A DNA stretch of 64,000 nucleotides from Podospora bellae-mahoneyi (lineage: Eukaryota > Ascomycota > Sordariomycetes > Sordariales > Podosporaceae). A model generated the notes under the pieces. The model had not been told where the DNA came from. It saw only the letters and a list, made by a program, of their open reading frames with translations, and did no database searches. The stretch covers positions 4,278,001 through 4,342,000 of the forward strand of contig NC_085884.1 of NCBI RefSeq assembly GCF_035222275.1, read 5' to 3'. Positions within the stretch are counted from its first letter, which is position 1. Every line of letters begins with the position of its first letter. Shown piece by piece: positions 30,446-40,263 of the stretch. The translations under genes and the position numbers were made by a program.

Positions 30446-31426
30446 CTTGATATCGGCCGGAGTTGGGCGGGCAAAAGAGCGACTGCCGATGATGATGGAG
30501 GTGGAAGGACGCCATAGTTGGAACGGGATGCGCTGGCCATCTTATATCATCACGTCGGCGATGGTGCAGTAGCTGGTTGCCTGGAAGGAATGAAGGAATG
30601 TCATCTTGGCGGAAGAGAGTTGCCTTTTTCCGATGACCCCTTGTCGGCCACGAGCAACGATGTGCAAATGCACTGTTTTCCCATTGAGATTCCCCTATCA
30701 TGAGGGGCCTACTGAGCATCGCACTTGGCTGAGTCCGAGTTCGTTCAGGGGTATTGACGCGGGGAAGCATATGCTCCAACGCCATTGCATGAGCAAACAG
30801 GTGTGAGGGCGGATTGAGGGCTACAATTGGAAGCTGGAAAGTTCCAATCAGCGTCCAACCGTTGCATTTTGAAGGTCTATGTTGCATTGTGCCAGCCAAT
30901 GATGAGGAGAAACGCGGCAATGTGACCAGGCCAGGGGGCCGTAGCGTACCCGTCAAGCTGGCCTCCAGGAGCCGACCAGCCAATGTGTAGCCAATCCATC
31001 GTCAAAGCCGAGCACATGATTTTATACAGAGTACCTAATCCTGGTAAGAACACCGGGATCGGCCGCGCTTCTACAGATGCTCTTTTGCATCTTCATACAA
31101 GGCATCTTTACGGCTGCCTCAAGTCATACTTTGCACGTGAATCATTCCTCGGTCAGAACAAGAGAATACCTATCTTGCGCAATCTCACTTGCAAGGATCG
31201 AAATTGCAGGCGGCACTTGGGTATCGCAGAGTCAACACACTTTTTCCAGCGCGATGAGAGCATTCCTCTGACAGAGACAATGGTGGTACAAGGGAACCAG
31301 TCCCTAAGCCATTTGTGTGATTACTAACTATCCGTACCTAGACTCCTCTCTAAGCCGATGGAACAAAACAATGCCTGCCTACCATCCGGTGGTGGGTTAA
31401 GGAGCACAACTACGAACTTTGAACGA
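30446..31426. other. NPP1 upstream region and spacer
   Basis: No gene seen in about 1 kb. Confidence 0.4.
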
Positions 31427-31781
31427 TTAGGGCACCCGGATATTGGCGGGCTTTGCTGCAATGCCCTTGACCCTGGTGAGGTCGGTTCCGGTCAGGGTGA
31501 AGGTGGGCTTTCCGTTGATCTTCTGATAGTACGTCGCGAATTCGGCGTTTCCATCAATGTAGTTACCAGCGGCCGGGCCCCTGGTTTCTCTCATCTCCTT
31601 CTCGCTCTCCTTGCGTCTGGCTGTGGGAGCAGTGACCTTGGCGGGGGTGAAGGCTGGCAAAGTTAGCATCACGGAAAATGGGCCAGTTCAATGAGGGGAA
31701 GACTAGGTACGTACTTCCAGCGAGCATTGTCTTGACCCAGGCGTGATCGACGAGGTTCTGGTCGGCTGGCTTGGGAGGCAT
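31427..31781 (-). CDS. Small conserved-looking basic protein
   Basis: Exons 31715-31781 and 31427-31653, joined across a 61-nt intron with GTACGT, GATGCTAACTT and GCCAG. The product is 97 residues: MPPKPADQNLVDHAWVKTML, a basic segment (APTARRKESEKEMRE), and GNAEFATYYQKINGKP. It has no signal peptide or membrane helix. The clean splice sites and good ATG context support a real gene. Family not recognised. It is divergent from the gene at 32314 with about 530 bp between the starts. Confidence 0.7.
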
Positions 31782-32313
31782 GATTGTTGATTGATAGGTG
31801 GGTAGTGTCGTGTTGATTAGATAGGTTTGGACGGGATGATGATTGTTGATGAGTTTTGACTCTTTACAAACCGGAAGAAACGTAGAGCAAGAAGACGGAT
31901 GAGCTTGATGAGATATCAGTGTTGATTATGAGGACAAAGATGAAGATGAGTTGAAGACAAGTGTCTGGTCTGGTAATGTAGATATCGTGGACAGTCTCCG
32001 ACTTATAACACCGCACACCAGCCAGGAGTGGTGAACTTCGAATAACCAGGGCATGAAGGGGGAGGCGGGCGACCATGTGCAGGGTCGTTGGGGACGTGGG
32101 CCGGAGGCAGCGCTTCTAGGCCAATATAAATTAGGTACAACTGTAACGAACCAACACCAACAACAACACCAACAACAACAACAACAACAGAATTTCCAGT
32201 CTCCTCTCTCCCCATCAACTCCTCTCATGGAGAATAGCACACACATCACACAGAGTTACTCACAATCACAAACAAAACCTTTTTCGACAATTGGATACCC
32301 ATACCGTACGACA
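31782..32313. other. Shared divergent promoter
   Basis: It lies between two divergent genes. TATA-like sequences occur near 31998 and 32118. A CAA-rich microsatellite lies at 32152-32190. An in-frame upstream ATG at 32227 could extend the plus-strand gene. Confidence 0.45.
32152..32190 (+). repeat. CAA/CAG microsatellite
   Basis: About 13 near-perfect CAA-type triplets in the leader of the 32314 gene. Confidence 0.7.
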
Positions 32314-32948
32314 ATGGATGGCATTACCAAGACCCTGACGCAGCTTGCTCGAAAAGCACGCGATGCTCGTGTTCCATATAACAACGACAACTCCGAACAC
32401 TATGCAATGTTCAGCGGCGCCATATCGAACGTTTTATCCACTGAGATCGCACTTTTCACCTACTATCTCGACGACGATGTCTACCCTGATGGGGTAGCCG
32501 ATGCTGTCGGATACTGGGCTGAAGATCGTATTCTCGGCAGCGTGACGGTGTTTGACCGGCGCGCCGAAGAAGCCACTCCAGAGCAGCCACGAAAAGTATA
32601 CTTTCTTTCCTGTCGCAGGCGCCACACGGATCGCTCCTGGCAGCTGCTTGACCAGCAGCAGCAGGACCTGGTCGACTTCTTTGTTGGCAAGAGTGCACCA
32701 TGTCCCCTTCCCGTCCCCTTCCCACACTTTGTACCGACGACAACACTGTGAGAATTGATGAGCAATTTGCCATCATCCAGCATCATGTGTACCGCGACAT
32801 ATGGGAGCGTAAACCGCCCACCCGACAGCATTTACGGTTCCTTGCAAACCGGCCACAAAACGCGGGGGATTACCCTGAGCACGCGGCGCTGATCGAGTCG
32901 ATTAAGCGCCAATGGGGCGATGACCTCGAGCCCGAGACAAAGGAGTAG
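32314..32948 (+). CDS. Hypothetical fungal protein, frame slips in a C-rich tract
   Basis: The ATG at 32314 has an ideal ACAATGG context. The first frame encodes GAISNVLSTEIALFTYYLDD, GYWAEDRILGSVTVFDRR, HTDRSWQLLDQQQQDLVDFF. Near 32700-32725, in a run of CCC groups, the protein-like sequence passes to another frame: CTDDNTVRIDEQFAIIQHHV, then YRDIWERKPPTRQHL and NRPQNAGDYPE, ending at 32948. A single-base slip explains this. A 50-nt intron (32731-32780, GTACCG...ATCCAG) would also join the frames but would remove apparently coding sequence. I know no function for this type of protein. No signal peptide. Confidence 0.5.
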
Positions 32949-33444
32949 GCAGACACAACACTAAACGGATCTATGCCAGATAAAAGCCAGATTCTATAGC
33001 TTCGATCGGGGAACAATAAAATGATAACACCCGATACTTGGCAAACATGGGAGAGCTTCGCGGACGAGTAAGATGTTCATGCGTTATTTGCCGTCAGCTG
33101 ACACCAGCTCCACCTGGCAACCAGCTGCAGCCAGGGCTCGCCGACCGGCAGCTCAAGCTAGCTCCAGCTGATAAGAGCGATAAGCCCCAGACGCCAAGAG
33201 ATCCTTCGCACCGACAATCCGGCTAATTCCGGCCTTGCTACTGTTCCTGGGAATCTGGGACTGTTGAGATTCCAGTGGGATTCTGTGCATTGCCAGCGGT
33301 CGCCAACGCTGACGCAGCCCAACGACTGCCAAGACCACGTTGAACGACGGTCACGACTTTTATATTTGATGAGACCTTCAGGTTATCTCTGAAACAAGAC
33401 CCTTTCCACTCAACCAAGACAATGCCGTTAATCCCATCACCACC
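32949..33444. other. Promoter of the carrier-like gene
   Basis: No gene. A TATA-like TTTATATTTG lies near 33359, about 85 nt before the next ATG. A GC-rich stretch with CAGCTG-type repeats (about 33097-33172) is present. Confidence 0.4.
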
Positions 33445-35001
33445 ATGACACACCCAGCAAACTCCAACAGCAAAAAGCCCCCAGGCAACAACAACGACTC
33501 ATCTCACCACATCACATCCTCCCTCTTCCCCAGCCCATCCCTCGCCAACAACAGCCCCTTAATCCACAACCCAGACTACACCCACCTCCCCACCCTCCCA
33601 GACGGCGTAACCCTCCAACCACCAGGAAAACTCCCCACCACCAACGCAGCAACCGGCGCCTCAGCCGCCGGCGTCCGCGCGCTCACCTCCCAGGCCATCG
33701 CCTTCTACTTCCGCGCCCCGGTGAAAGCCTTTTTTCGGACCAGGGTCGATTACCTAGCCTATGCCCGGGCGATCCAAGAACAGCAGCTCGCCGCTTACCT
33801 CGCCTCCTCCAACCCTACGTCGTCTAATGCCGCCTGGGGCTGGTTTAAGGGCCGTTTGAGGGGGAGCACACCCGGCTTGATTGCCTCAGCGGTGAGATAT
33901 CATGGGTGGAGGGTGGTGCCTGATCAGGTGTTGCCGCCTTTGATTGCAAATGTCGGCGTGGGAGCGGTGCTGTACACGAGTTACCTCCAGATTTTGGGAC
34001 GGCTTCACCCGGAAAGCGCGCTGGCCAGTAAAAGGGTTTATCCGCCTCCGTCGCCGGGCGAGACGTTTACCGCCGGGCTGTTGGCGGGGGGGATACAGAG
34101 TTTTGTGGCTGCGCCGTTGGATGCTGTGCAGGCCAGGTATGACTTGGGGGTTGGGGGGGCGGGGATGACGGGGAGTGGGACTACCATGGGGGGTGGGACG
34201 AAGGGGGTGGTGGTGGAGGGAGGTGCGAATGGGAATGGAAACAAGGCGGCAAGGATTGCTCGGCCCAGGAGCATGTGGACTTTTAGTCGGGAGAAGCTTG
34301 CCGAGATTGGACCGAGGGGGATATTCGCTGGGTGGGGGTTGAGTTTGGTGAAGGATAGTATGGGGAGTGCGGTGTTCTTCAGTTTGTTCGAGTGGATTAA
34401 GGCGCAGGGGTACTATGGGTTTGTGGGGTGGTATTATGGCAGTTTGGAAGAGGACACGATTGTGCTGTTGTCGCAGAGGAGACCGGCGGGGCTGGATGGC
34501 AAGGTTGGTTCGAGGAGGGACAGGCTTACGGGAGAGGTGGAGAGAGAGGATGATGGGGGGCTGAGAATGCCTACTATTATTCGACCTCATTATGCTATAG
34601 AGCCCGCGTTTTTGTTGCTTGCTGGCATGGGGGCATCGGTAGCGCAGCAGGTGGTTCTTCATCCGCTGGGTCACATTCAGGTGGAGCATTGGGAAAGGCT
34701 CGAGGCGTTGGATGCCAAGGCTAGGAAGCTTAAATCAACTGAAGGGGGAAGCTCAAGAAGAATGTTCAAGGCTTATAGGGATGCATACAGGGTTACATGG
34801 GGAGAATGCGCTGCGGAGGCCAAGACGGCCGGGCTGAGCATGCGACAGTGGTTGTACCGAGGGTTTTGGTGGAACACCATCAGACAAGTTCCAAGCACAT
34901 CGGCCGGCTTGATCATCTTTGAGCTTGTCCGAAGAAAATATGGTCTTGGCGGCGACCAGGTCAAGATCAATAGGGATGGATACGATATTTTGTTGACGTA
35001 A
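33445..35001 (+). CDS. Divergent mitochondrial-carrier-family protein
   Basis: An intact single-exon gene for 518 residues, ATG in the context CACCATGAC. The N-terminal 75 residues are disordered. Carrier-type features are seen in the middle: TFTAGLLAGGIQSFVAAPLD followed by AVQARYD, i.e. a Px[DE]xxxxR signature, then EIGPRGIFAGWGLSLVKDS, the amphipathic helix and next membrane helix of a carrier repeat. The third repeat is worn (LLLAGMGASVAQQVVLHPLG). Long Gly-rich inserts (GVGGAGMTGSGTTMGGGTK) separate the repeats, and the total is well above the usual 300 residues. A mitochondrial membrane location is likely; the substrate cannot be guessed. Base use changes from C-rich to G-rich along the gene. 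Confidence 0.65.
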   Translation: MTHPANSNSKKPPGNNNDSSHHITSSLFPSPSLANNSPLIHNPDYTHLPTLPDGVTLQPPGKLPTTNAATGASAAGVRALTSQAIAFYFRAPVKAFFRTRVDYLAYARAIQEQQLAAYLASSNPTSSNAAWGWFKGRLRGSTPGLIASAVRYHGWRVVPDQVLPPLIANVGVGAVLYTSYLQILGRLHPESALASKRVYPPPSPGETFTAGLLAGGIQSFVAAPLDAVQARYDLGVGGAGMTGSGTTMGGGTKGVVVEGGANGNGNKAARIARPRSMWTFSREKLAEIGPRGIFAGWGLSLVKDSMGSAVFFSLFEWIKAQGYYGFVGWYYGSLEEDTIVLLSQRRPAGLDGKVGSRRDRLTGEVEREDDGGLRMPTIIRPHYAIEPAFLLLAGMGASVAQQVVLHPLGHIQVEHWERLEALDAKARKLKSTEGGSSRRMFKAYRDAYRVTWGECAAEAKTAGLSMRQWLYRGFWWNTIRQVPSTSAGLIIFELVRRKYGLGGDQVKINRDGYDILLT

Positions 35002-35348
35002 GCGCAACTATTCAGAATCAACAGGTTGCCGGTTAGCTCAAACGCTGCCACGCTTTAGACAACTTGACTCGGTTAACCTGGCTCTGCAGTGCTATTTGTT
35101 TTGTCCGGAGCGCGGTTGCTTCACTGTTGGTTGTTCCATTGTGAGCCTCTTCCGCATTTGGACGATGTCTTTGACACGGCTCAAAGACCCTTTCCGCAAC
35201 AATGCCACTACCACTTGTCTTGTGCCGTGCTTTTCTTCGGACAATGCACACCCCCAGTATTTGACTGACATAGAACGGCTCTATCAACTGGACGTTCTTG
35301 TTTTCTTTTTCTTCTCACATCTCAAATCTCTATTTGGTAGATACCGGG
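35002..35348. other. Spacer and promoter
   Basis: No gene. The last part is a C/T-rich leader before the ATG at 35349. Confidence 0.4.
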
Positions 35349-36962
35349 ATGACTTTTTACGACGCTGTAAACATGCCTCGCCCCAAACGCGCCTCCAAGG
35401 CCACCTCCAAGGCCACCTCCAGCCCCTACCCATCCAGGGTCTCGGGGTCCGCCAAATCCGTCACCACTATACCCTCAGCCGGGAATCGTAAAATTCAGGA
35501 GGCCCTTGCCAGGCGCCTCGAAGAAGTCGAGGATCAGTTCCGCGCAGATTACGTCGAAATGGTCAATAAAACATACGAAGAGATGAGCGAGGCCAAAAAG
35601 GGCCCAATCCGATGGCCCAGAGAAAAGGGGTGGGAACCTCGGTTGCGTGAAGACTTTGACGATATCAGTACAGAGAGTTATCTTCAACGAGGGTTTCCAG
35701 TAGAGGAAATCGACAGGGTGATGGCCAAGTCAGCGGTGCCTGTAGGTCCTGTTCCTCCTCCTCCGCCGCCGCCTGTTCCCCCTCTGCCGCCTGCTGCCCC
35801 AGCATATGTTGCCCCCGGAGCTCCCGGTTGGAACCCACTGGGGAATTTTTCGCGGCTCTCAGCCGAGATTCGCATCATGATATATGATGAGATCTTTCCC
35901 GCGGGGCGGCGTGTTCAGCGGCTTCAAAGGCATGCCCCTGGACAGCCTGATCGTTATGGTTTGTCACTCCGCCCCGCGCCACCTTGGATAAGTATCATCC
36001 TGGCGTCGTCGGTTCTGCGCGATGAAGCTCTGGCCGTCCTGTATTCCAGGAACAATGTCATAATCCACGCCAACCTGCTGGACGAGTCACTACGAGACCC
36101 GATCGATACTTTCCCGCTGGTTTTCAGAAACACGGCAAGGCGGCTCACGTTCGCGTGGGACTATGCTGACAGCGATGCCGTCAAACTTGGCAGGCAACCC
36201 GGCATCAGCTTCCCTCCGGGGTGGACAACCAGGCGGTCCAGACAGCAGCGCGGGCTCCCTCGCAACCAGCCGATCGACCCGCGACAGCCCTACCCGATGG
36301 GGCAGTGGTACGGAAAGGTGGCCAAGCACACCATCACGGTTGACGGGCAATACCAGCAGACGATCACCATCTTCAGCGACTTCCCCAACACGCGGCCCCT
36401 GTGCTTGGATGCCTGGCTGCCCATCTTCAACAGGGTGGACGCGGTCGACTACTGGCACTATTTCGACTGCCACATCGCCAGGGAGTTCAGCCGGTCCCAA
36501 CTGTGGTGGAAGTACTCGTTCCAGGCCAACGATCCCCATGCGAGAGGGGTCGGTAGCACAAACATGATGTCGAATCAACCCTTCATCTTGCCCCAGGTCG
36601 CGAATCCGCCCCTGCCGAGGGGCATCCCGCTCAAGACGCGGGCCGAGAAGCAGCTTCTCCAGCAGCTTCTGGAGAACGGCGCGTTCTACTACGACATGCA
36701 GCGGTTGGTCAACAACCCGCACTGGCTTCAGTTGCATGCTTTTGACTTGAGGTGGGGGCCGATAATCGTTCCCAATGATCATGACACGCTCTTCTGGATG
36801 TGGCAAATGCGCCAGGCGGAGCAGCTGATAGTTGAGACGCACATGTTGGATCCTAGGAATTGGGATCCCGACTTCCAGACTCGGGTAAATGTCGGTGTGG
36901 TTTTCCCGCCGCCTGTAATACCCAGGACAGGGAAGGGTTCGAGGGCGTTTAGGTTGAATTAA
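35349..36962 (+). CDS. 2EXR/F-box-like domain protein
   Basis: An intact 537-residue protein from the ATG at 35349 (MTFYDAVNMPRPKR); the next in-frame ATG at 35373 is also possible. The N-terminus is Ser/Lys-rich, followed by a charged helix (NRKIQEALARRLEEVEDQF). A Pro-rich linker (VPPPPPPPVPPLPP) precedes FSRLSAEIRIMIYDEIFPAG, which matches the start of the fungal 2EXR/F-box-like domain (LPxEIRxxIY). Later come LASSVLRDEALAVLYSRNNV and DAVDYWHYFDCHIAREFSR, the usual continuation. These proteins form large fungal families of unsettled function; binding to partner proteins is an inference. Confidence 0.7.
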   Translation: MTFYDAVNMPRPKRASKATSKATSSPYPSRVSGSAKSVTTIPSAGNRKIQEALARRLEEVEDQFRADYVEMVNKTYEEMSEAKKGPIRWPREKGWEPRLREDFDDISTESYLQRGFPVEEIDRVMAKSAVPVGPVPPPPPPPVPPLPPAAPAYVAPGAPGWNPLGNFSRLSAEIRIMIYDEIFPAGRRVQRLQRHAPGQPDRYGLSLRPAPPWISIILASSVLRDEALAVLYSRNNVIIHANLLDESLRDPIDTFPLVFRNTARRLTFAWDYADSDAVKLGRQPGISFPPGWTTRRSRQQRGLPRNQPIDPRQPYPMGQWYGKVAKHTITVDGQYQQTITIFSDFPNTRPLCLDAWLPIFNRVDAVDYWHYFDCHIAREFSRSQLWWKYSFQANDPHARGVGSTNMMSNQPFILPQVANPPLPRGIPLKTRAEKQLLQQLLENGAFYYDMQRLVNNPHWLQLHAFDLRWGPIIVPNDHDTLFWMWQMRQAEQLIVETHMLDPRNWDPDFQTRVNVGVVFPPPVIPRTGKGSRAFRLN

Positions 36963-37459
36963 GCATGGGAGATAGATGTATTAGGAGTTTTTATTCTCGA
37001 ATTCTGAGTTCGTTGTGCTTTGCTATGTTAACTTTGCCCGCATCGAGCAGCGCGTTACGATCGTCGTTCCAGAAAACCTAGGCGCCTACCGAGATGTCTA
37101 TTAACTATCCTTTGAAGTATAGTTCAGGGCACCTTGTTTCCGTTGACTTCACGCCGAAATCCAATTGAGGCATGCCTCGGAAATGATACTACGATGAGCA
37201 CTGTATCAGGGAAGAGCAGAAACATCACCGCAGCCAGAAACAGTGAAAAACCCCCCCGCCCCCCCAACCGGGAAAGCATTCTTCAATTTTGTATCATCAA
37301 CCTCATCATAAACAGTCAAAACCTGCAGGTCCAACAAAAGTAAGAAAGAAAAAAGCCCCGTCGAGCTTGAAACGAGTGTCATGAATCGAACCCTCCACCT
37401 CTCAACAAATCACCACCAACCCCCTGATTTCACCCCTCCCCCAGAACCCCCCTAGATGC
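36963..37459. other. Convergent 3' flanks
   Basis: No gene. A C-run (about 37241-37262) is present. The genes on either side end toward each other here. Confidence 0.45.
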
Positions 37460-37972
37460 TTAGTTGCACCGGAAAGAGTTAATTCTATCATTCCAGCCAA
37501 TAGTCACCAAGTTTGCGATGCCAGGGAAGGTGATCGGGCCGAACGACGCGCCGGTGCAGCCGTTGTTGCTGTAGGGTAGGTTCTCATGTCAACATTGATC
37601 ACAAGCTTCCGTGGTATAAAAAAGGGACTTACTCCCAAATGGTGCAAGTCAACCCGCTGTCAGGCCCAAAGGAAGAGATGACGTTGGGCCAGCCGTTGCC
37701 GAGGGTGAGGCACTGCCCTCGGACGACGATGAGGTGCTCGGAGCGGCCGCCCCAGTTGATGTCCTGGGTGACGAAGACGCCGAGGGATTGGCGCTTTTCG
37801 CTGTTGGGAGGATGGGTGGTTAGTTGTTTTAGATGGGAAAGGCGAGGTGGGCGGTGGCTTACAGGTCAACGGGGGTTTGGGGAGCGGCCTCGGGGGAGGC
37901 TTCAGGGGCAGGGGCGGCAACGGTAAGGCCGGCCATGGTGACGATGGCGAGAATGGTGGTGAGGAATTGCAT
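37460..37972 (-). CDS. Small secreted protein, crystallin-like
   Basis: Three exons: 37863-37972, 37633-37800 and 37460-37568, with GTAAGC/CAACAG and GTAAGT/CTACAG introns, together 128 residues. A signal peptide (MQFLTTILAIVTMAGLTVAA) is followed by an acidic pro-region (PEASPEAAPQTPVD) and a Lys-Arg dibasic (KEX2-type) site (LEKRQSLG). The mature part, about 85 residues, has four Cys (RGQCLTL, GLTCTIW, NNGCTGAS, SFRCN), enough for two disulfides, and the strand pattern of small beta/gamma-crystallin-like secreted proteins. It could be a structural, antimicrobial or effector protein; function is unknown. It is too finely split to appear as one open frame. Confidence 0.85.
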
Positions 37973-38470
37973 TTTGAAGGTGTGAAAGGTGGTTGGTGCT
38001 TTTGGTGGATGTTAGTGTGGATGGTGATGATGGTGATGAGGAATTGTGAGGGGAAAGAAGGAGCGAGAAGGGGTGATTTATACTTTTTCTGTTGGTATAT
38101 CAAGGCTTTCAGATACCATACCGTTTACAGTTCCAACTCTAGGGTCAGGTTCTGTCCCCGTAGCCCGAGGGATTGGAGTTTGGCAGGTGACAAAGTTTTC
38201 ATACGGAATAGTGGACTGGGTGGGTGAGAGTCTGACTGCAGATGCGACTGTTGATGATGTCTATTGCTACCCAATGAGCTTACACGAGACGTCCTGTTGT
38301 TTTCTTGTCTTATTCTAGACAGGAAACACCCGTTGAGTATTCTTACCAAGCCGGCTGGTTCATAAGGGAGTAGTCGGAAGCATCCTGGTTCTACTACCTA
38401 GGTACATAGGGTCTGTGTTGATGCACACTGAACATTCATCTCCACTCACTCGAGTCAGGAGACAAACGAA
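37973..38470. other. Promoter of the small secreted protein
   Basis: No further gene. A TATA box is noted separately; the remainder is the 5' flank of tRNA-Ala. Confidence 0.45.
38077..38082 (-). promoter_or_regulatory. TATA box of the small secreted protein gene
   Basis: GTATAAATC on the minus strand, about 105 nt before the ATG at 37972. Confidence 0.55.
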
Positions 38471-38573
38471 GGGCGTGTGGCTCAGTTGGTAGAGCGTTCG
38501 CTTAGCATACTCTACCTTAATACAAGGATCATTTGTATGCGAAAGGTCCTGGGTTCGATTCCCAGCTCGTCCA
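38471..38573 (+). tRNA. tRNA-Ala (AGC) with intron
   Basis: The sequence folds into a cloverleaf: acceptor GGGCGTG/CTCGTCC has the G3-T70 pair that marks alanine tRNA, the D arm is GCTCAGTTGGTAGAGC, and the T arm contains GGTTCGATTCC. The anticodon stem TTCGC/GCGAA encloses TTAGCAT with anticodon AGC. About 30 nt of extra sequence (roughly 38509-38538) lies one base 3' of the anticodon, the standard position for a nuclear tRNA intron. Its ends can pair with the anticodon region (GCATA...TATGC). Confidence 0.95.
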
Positions 38574-40263
38574 AACATCGTGATTCTATCTCGACAATAT
38601 TTTTTTCTCATTTTATGTTTTGTGTTCATCAGATCAGCTGACGCTCGAGAGACACTATAGGCTTTGTGAAGGTTGATGGATCCGATGTTAGAACCCCTAG
38701 GTGTTGATAACACTAGGACCAATAACGTTGCAGCCGTGTAAGACCATAAGCCTCGTGGCACAGCCCTCATTGAACACTCGGAAGCTGACACATGCATCTA
38801 CATACTTCCCCGACCAAGACTTTCGAAGCGAACCAATAGAGTTTGCTGACTGCTTGCATTTTCGAAAGACTGCAGTTTTGGTGAAGAGGCCCTTCGAGCA
38901 CATGGCGGGATACAGTTTCACTATTTCTCTTTTGGTGAAACTTCTAGATTAAGGCTTTGTAGTGGACATGCGCTGACCGTGGTCCTCTTCCATGCATCTC
39001 ACGTTCCAACATACTCCCCAAACAAACACGTAAAGGCCCGAGCCCGCACAGCGCCCTTGTAACACGAGCCCCAATTCCAATCCTGACATCAGCTGATAAA
39101 TTGCATTGGGCTTGGGCTTGGCTTCCATTTTTCAATTTCAGAGTGTACGAAGCTAGTCCTCTTGAGTTCGAACTCGCCCGGGAAAGCACCTCGTCTGCGT
39201 CGTCAAACCGGAGAAGTACCTACCAATGCGTGGTCCACTGAAATTGCCAAGGCTTACTGTATCATTGAGGCCGCTGGCTCAGGACGACTTTAATTGCTTA
39301 GAGCAATCGGTAATACTAGTATAACCTTTTGCCTGGTCACTGAGACTTCACAAGGGGCCAGCCAGTCATGCAGTTGTACCTTGGTCGAGCCCCTTTCTCG
39401 CGGTCCTGCTGTGGCACCCCAACCCCGCATCAAGAAGCGTCATACATGTAAGTTAGCAGCCTACGCAACAGCATCTGGGCACTTACCCCACGATCGGGAG
39501 CCCATGCATGTAAAGGTCCCAGAATGCCGTATGACATCCTCAATACAACAGAGAGGCGGTAAGATCAATGTCCGCAGCGGAGGCTTGTCAAGGCAAATTA
39601 CTCGGAGTAGGTAATGACAACCTACACTCATCACGGAGTGCTCTAATGAACAACATCAATAAAAGTAGCAAGTGTGAATACAGAGCAAAATACTGAGCAG
39701 CAAAGACGGTTGAAATCTCACTCGACGAACTCATAAAGCCTGGTTACCGTAGGAACACCTAGGAAACCTCGAATGATGGTCTGGTTCGGAAGCTCGGGGA
39801 GGATCTTACCAACCCAGCCGGAATTTTGCGGGTCTTTTGAACAAGAACCGGAGACTTCCGTTACTGGTCAGCATCCTTGGTTGCTCATATTGTTTTGGGT
39901 CTTCTGGTGTGTGCTGCCCTTTTGTCAAACTCAATTCGCCACACTGAGTGGAAAGCGTCCAAGCACTTACGAGCCTTGCACACCCTCCATGATCTTATTA
40001 GCATGGCAAACGATGGTAAACGAACTCACCTGTTCAGACTAGTCTTATATGAAAAACGAATCTTGATTTAATAGCTGTCTTGTCTTTGTAGACGTTGTTA
40101 TTGAAGATGGCGGTGAAGACCAGCTACAAAGTCTAGTACTGTCCATCATGTATCTTGTGGGCCGTCTGGATGTTTTCTAAAGGCTGCTGACTTAGAAAGT
40201 CTCTCAAACTACTCCCCCCTCACCCCTGTTTGCAGCTGCTTGTCTCCGTCCGTTTGACTGCAT
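38574..40263. other. Gene-poor stretch
   Basis: 1.7 kb without a supportable gene or repeat. T-rich sequence directly follows the tRNA (a polymerase III stop). The permease gene ends at 40264. Confidence 0.45.

Noticed and set aside
30303-30983. Minus-strand 226-codon ORF overlapping the NPP1 start
   Set aside because: Different frame from the clear NPP1 gene; His/Pro/Arg-rich shadow.
33886-34689. Minus-strand 267-codon ORF
   Set aside because: Antisense to the mitochondrial-carrier-like gene; Pro/His/Arg-rich shadow composition.
36090-36842. Minus-strand 250-codon ORF
   Set aside because: Antisense to the intact 2EXR-like gene.
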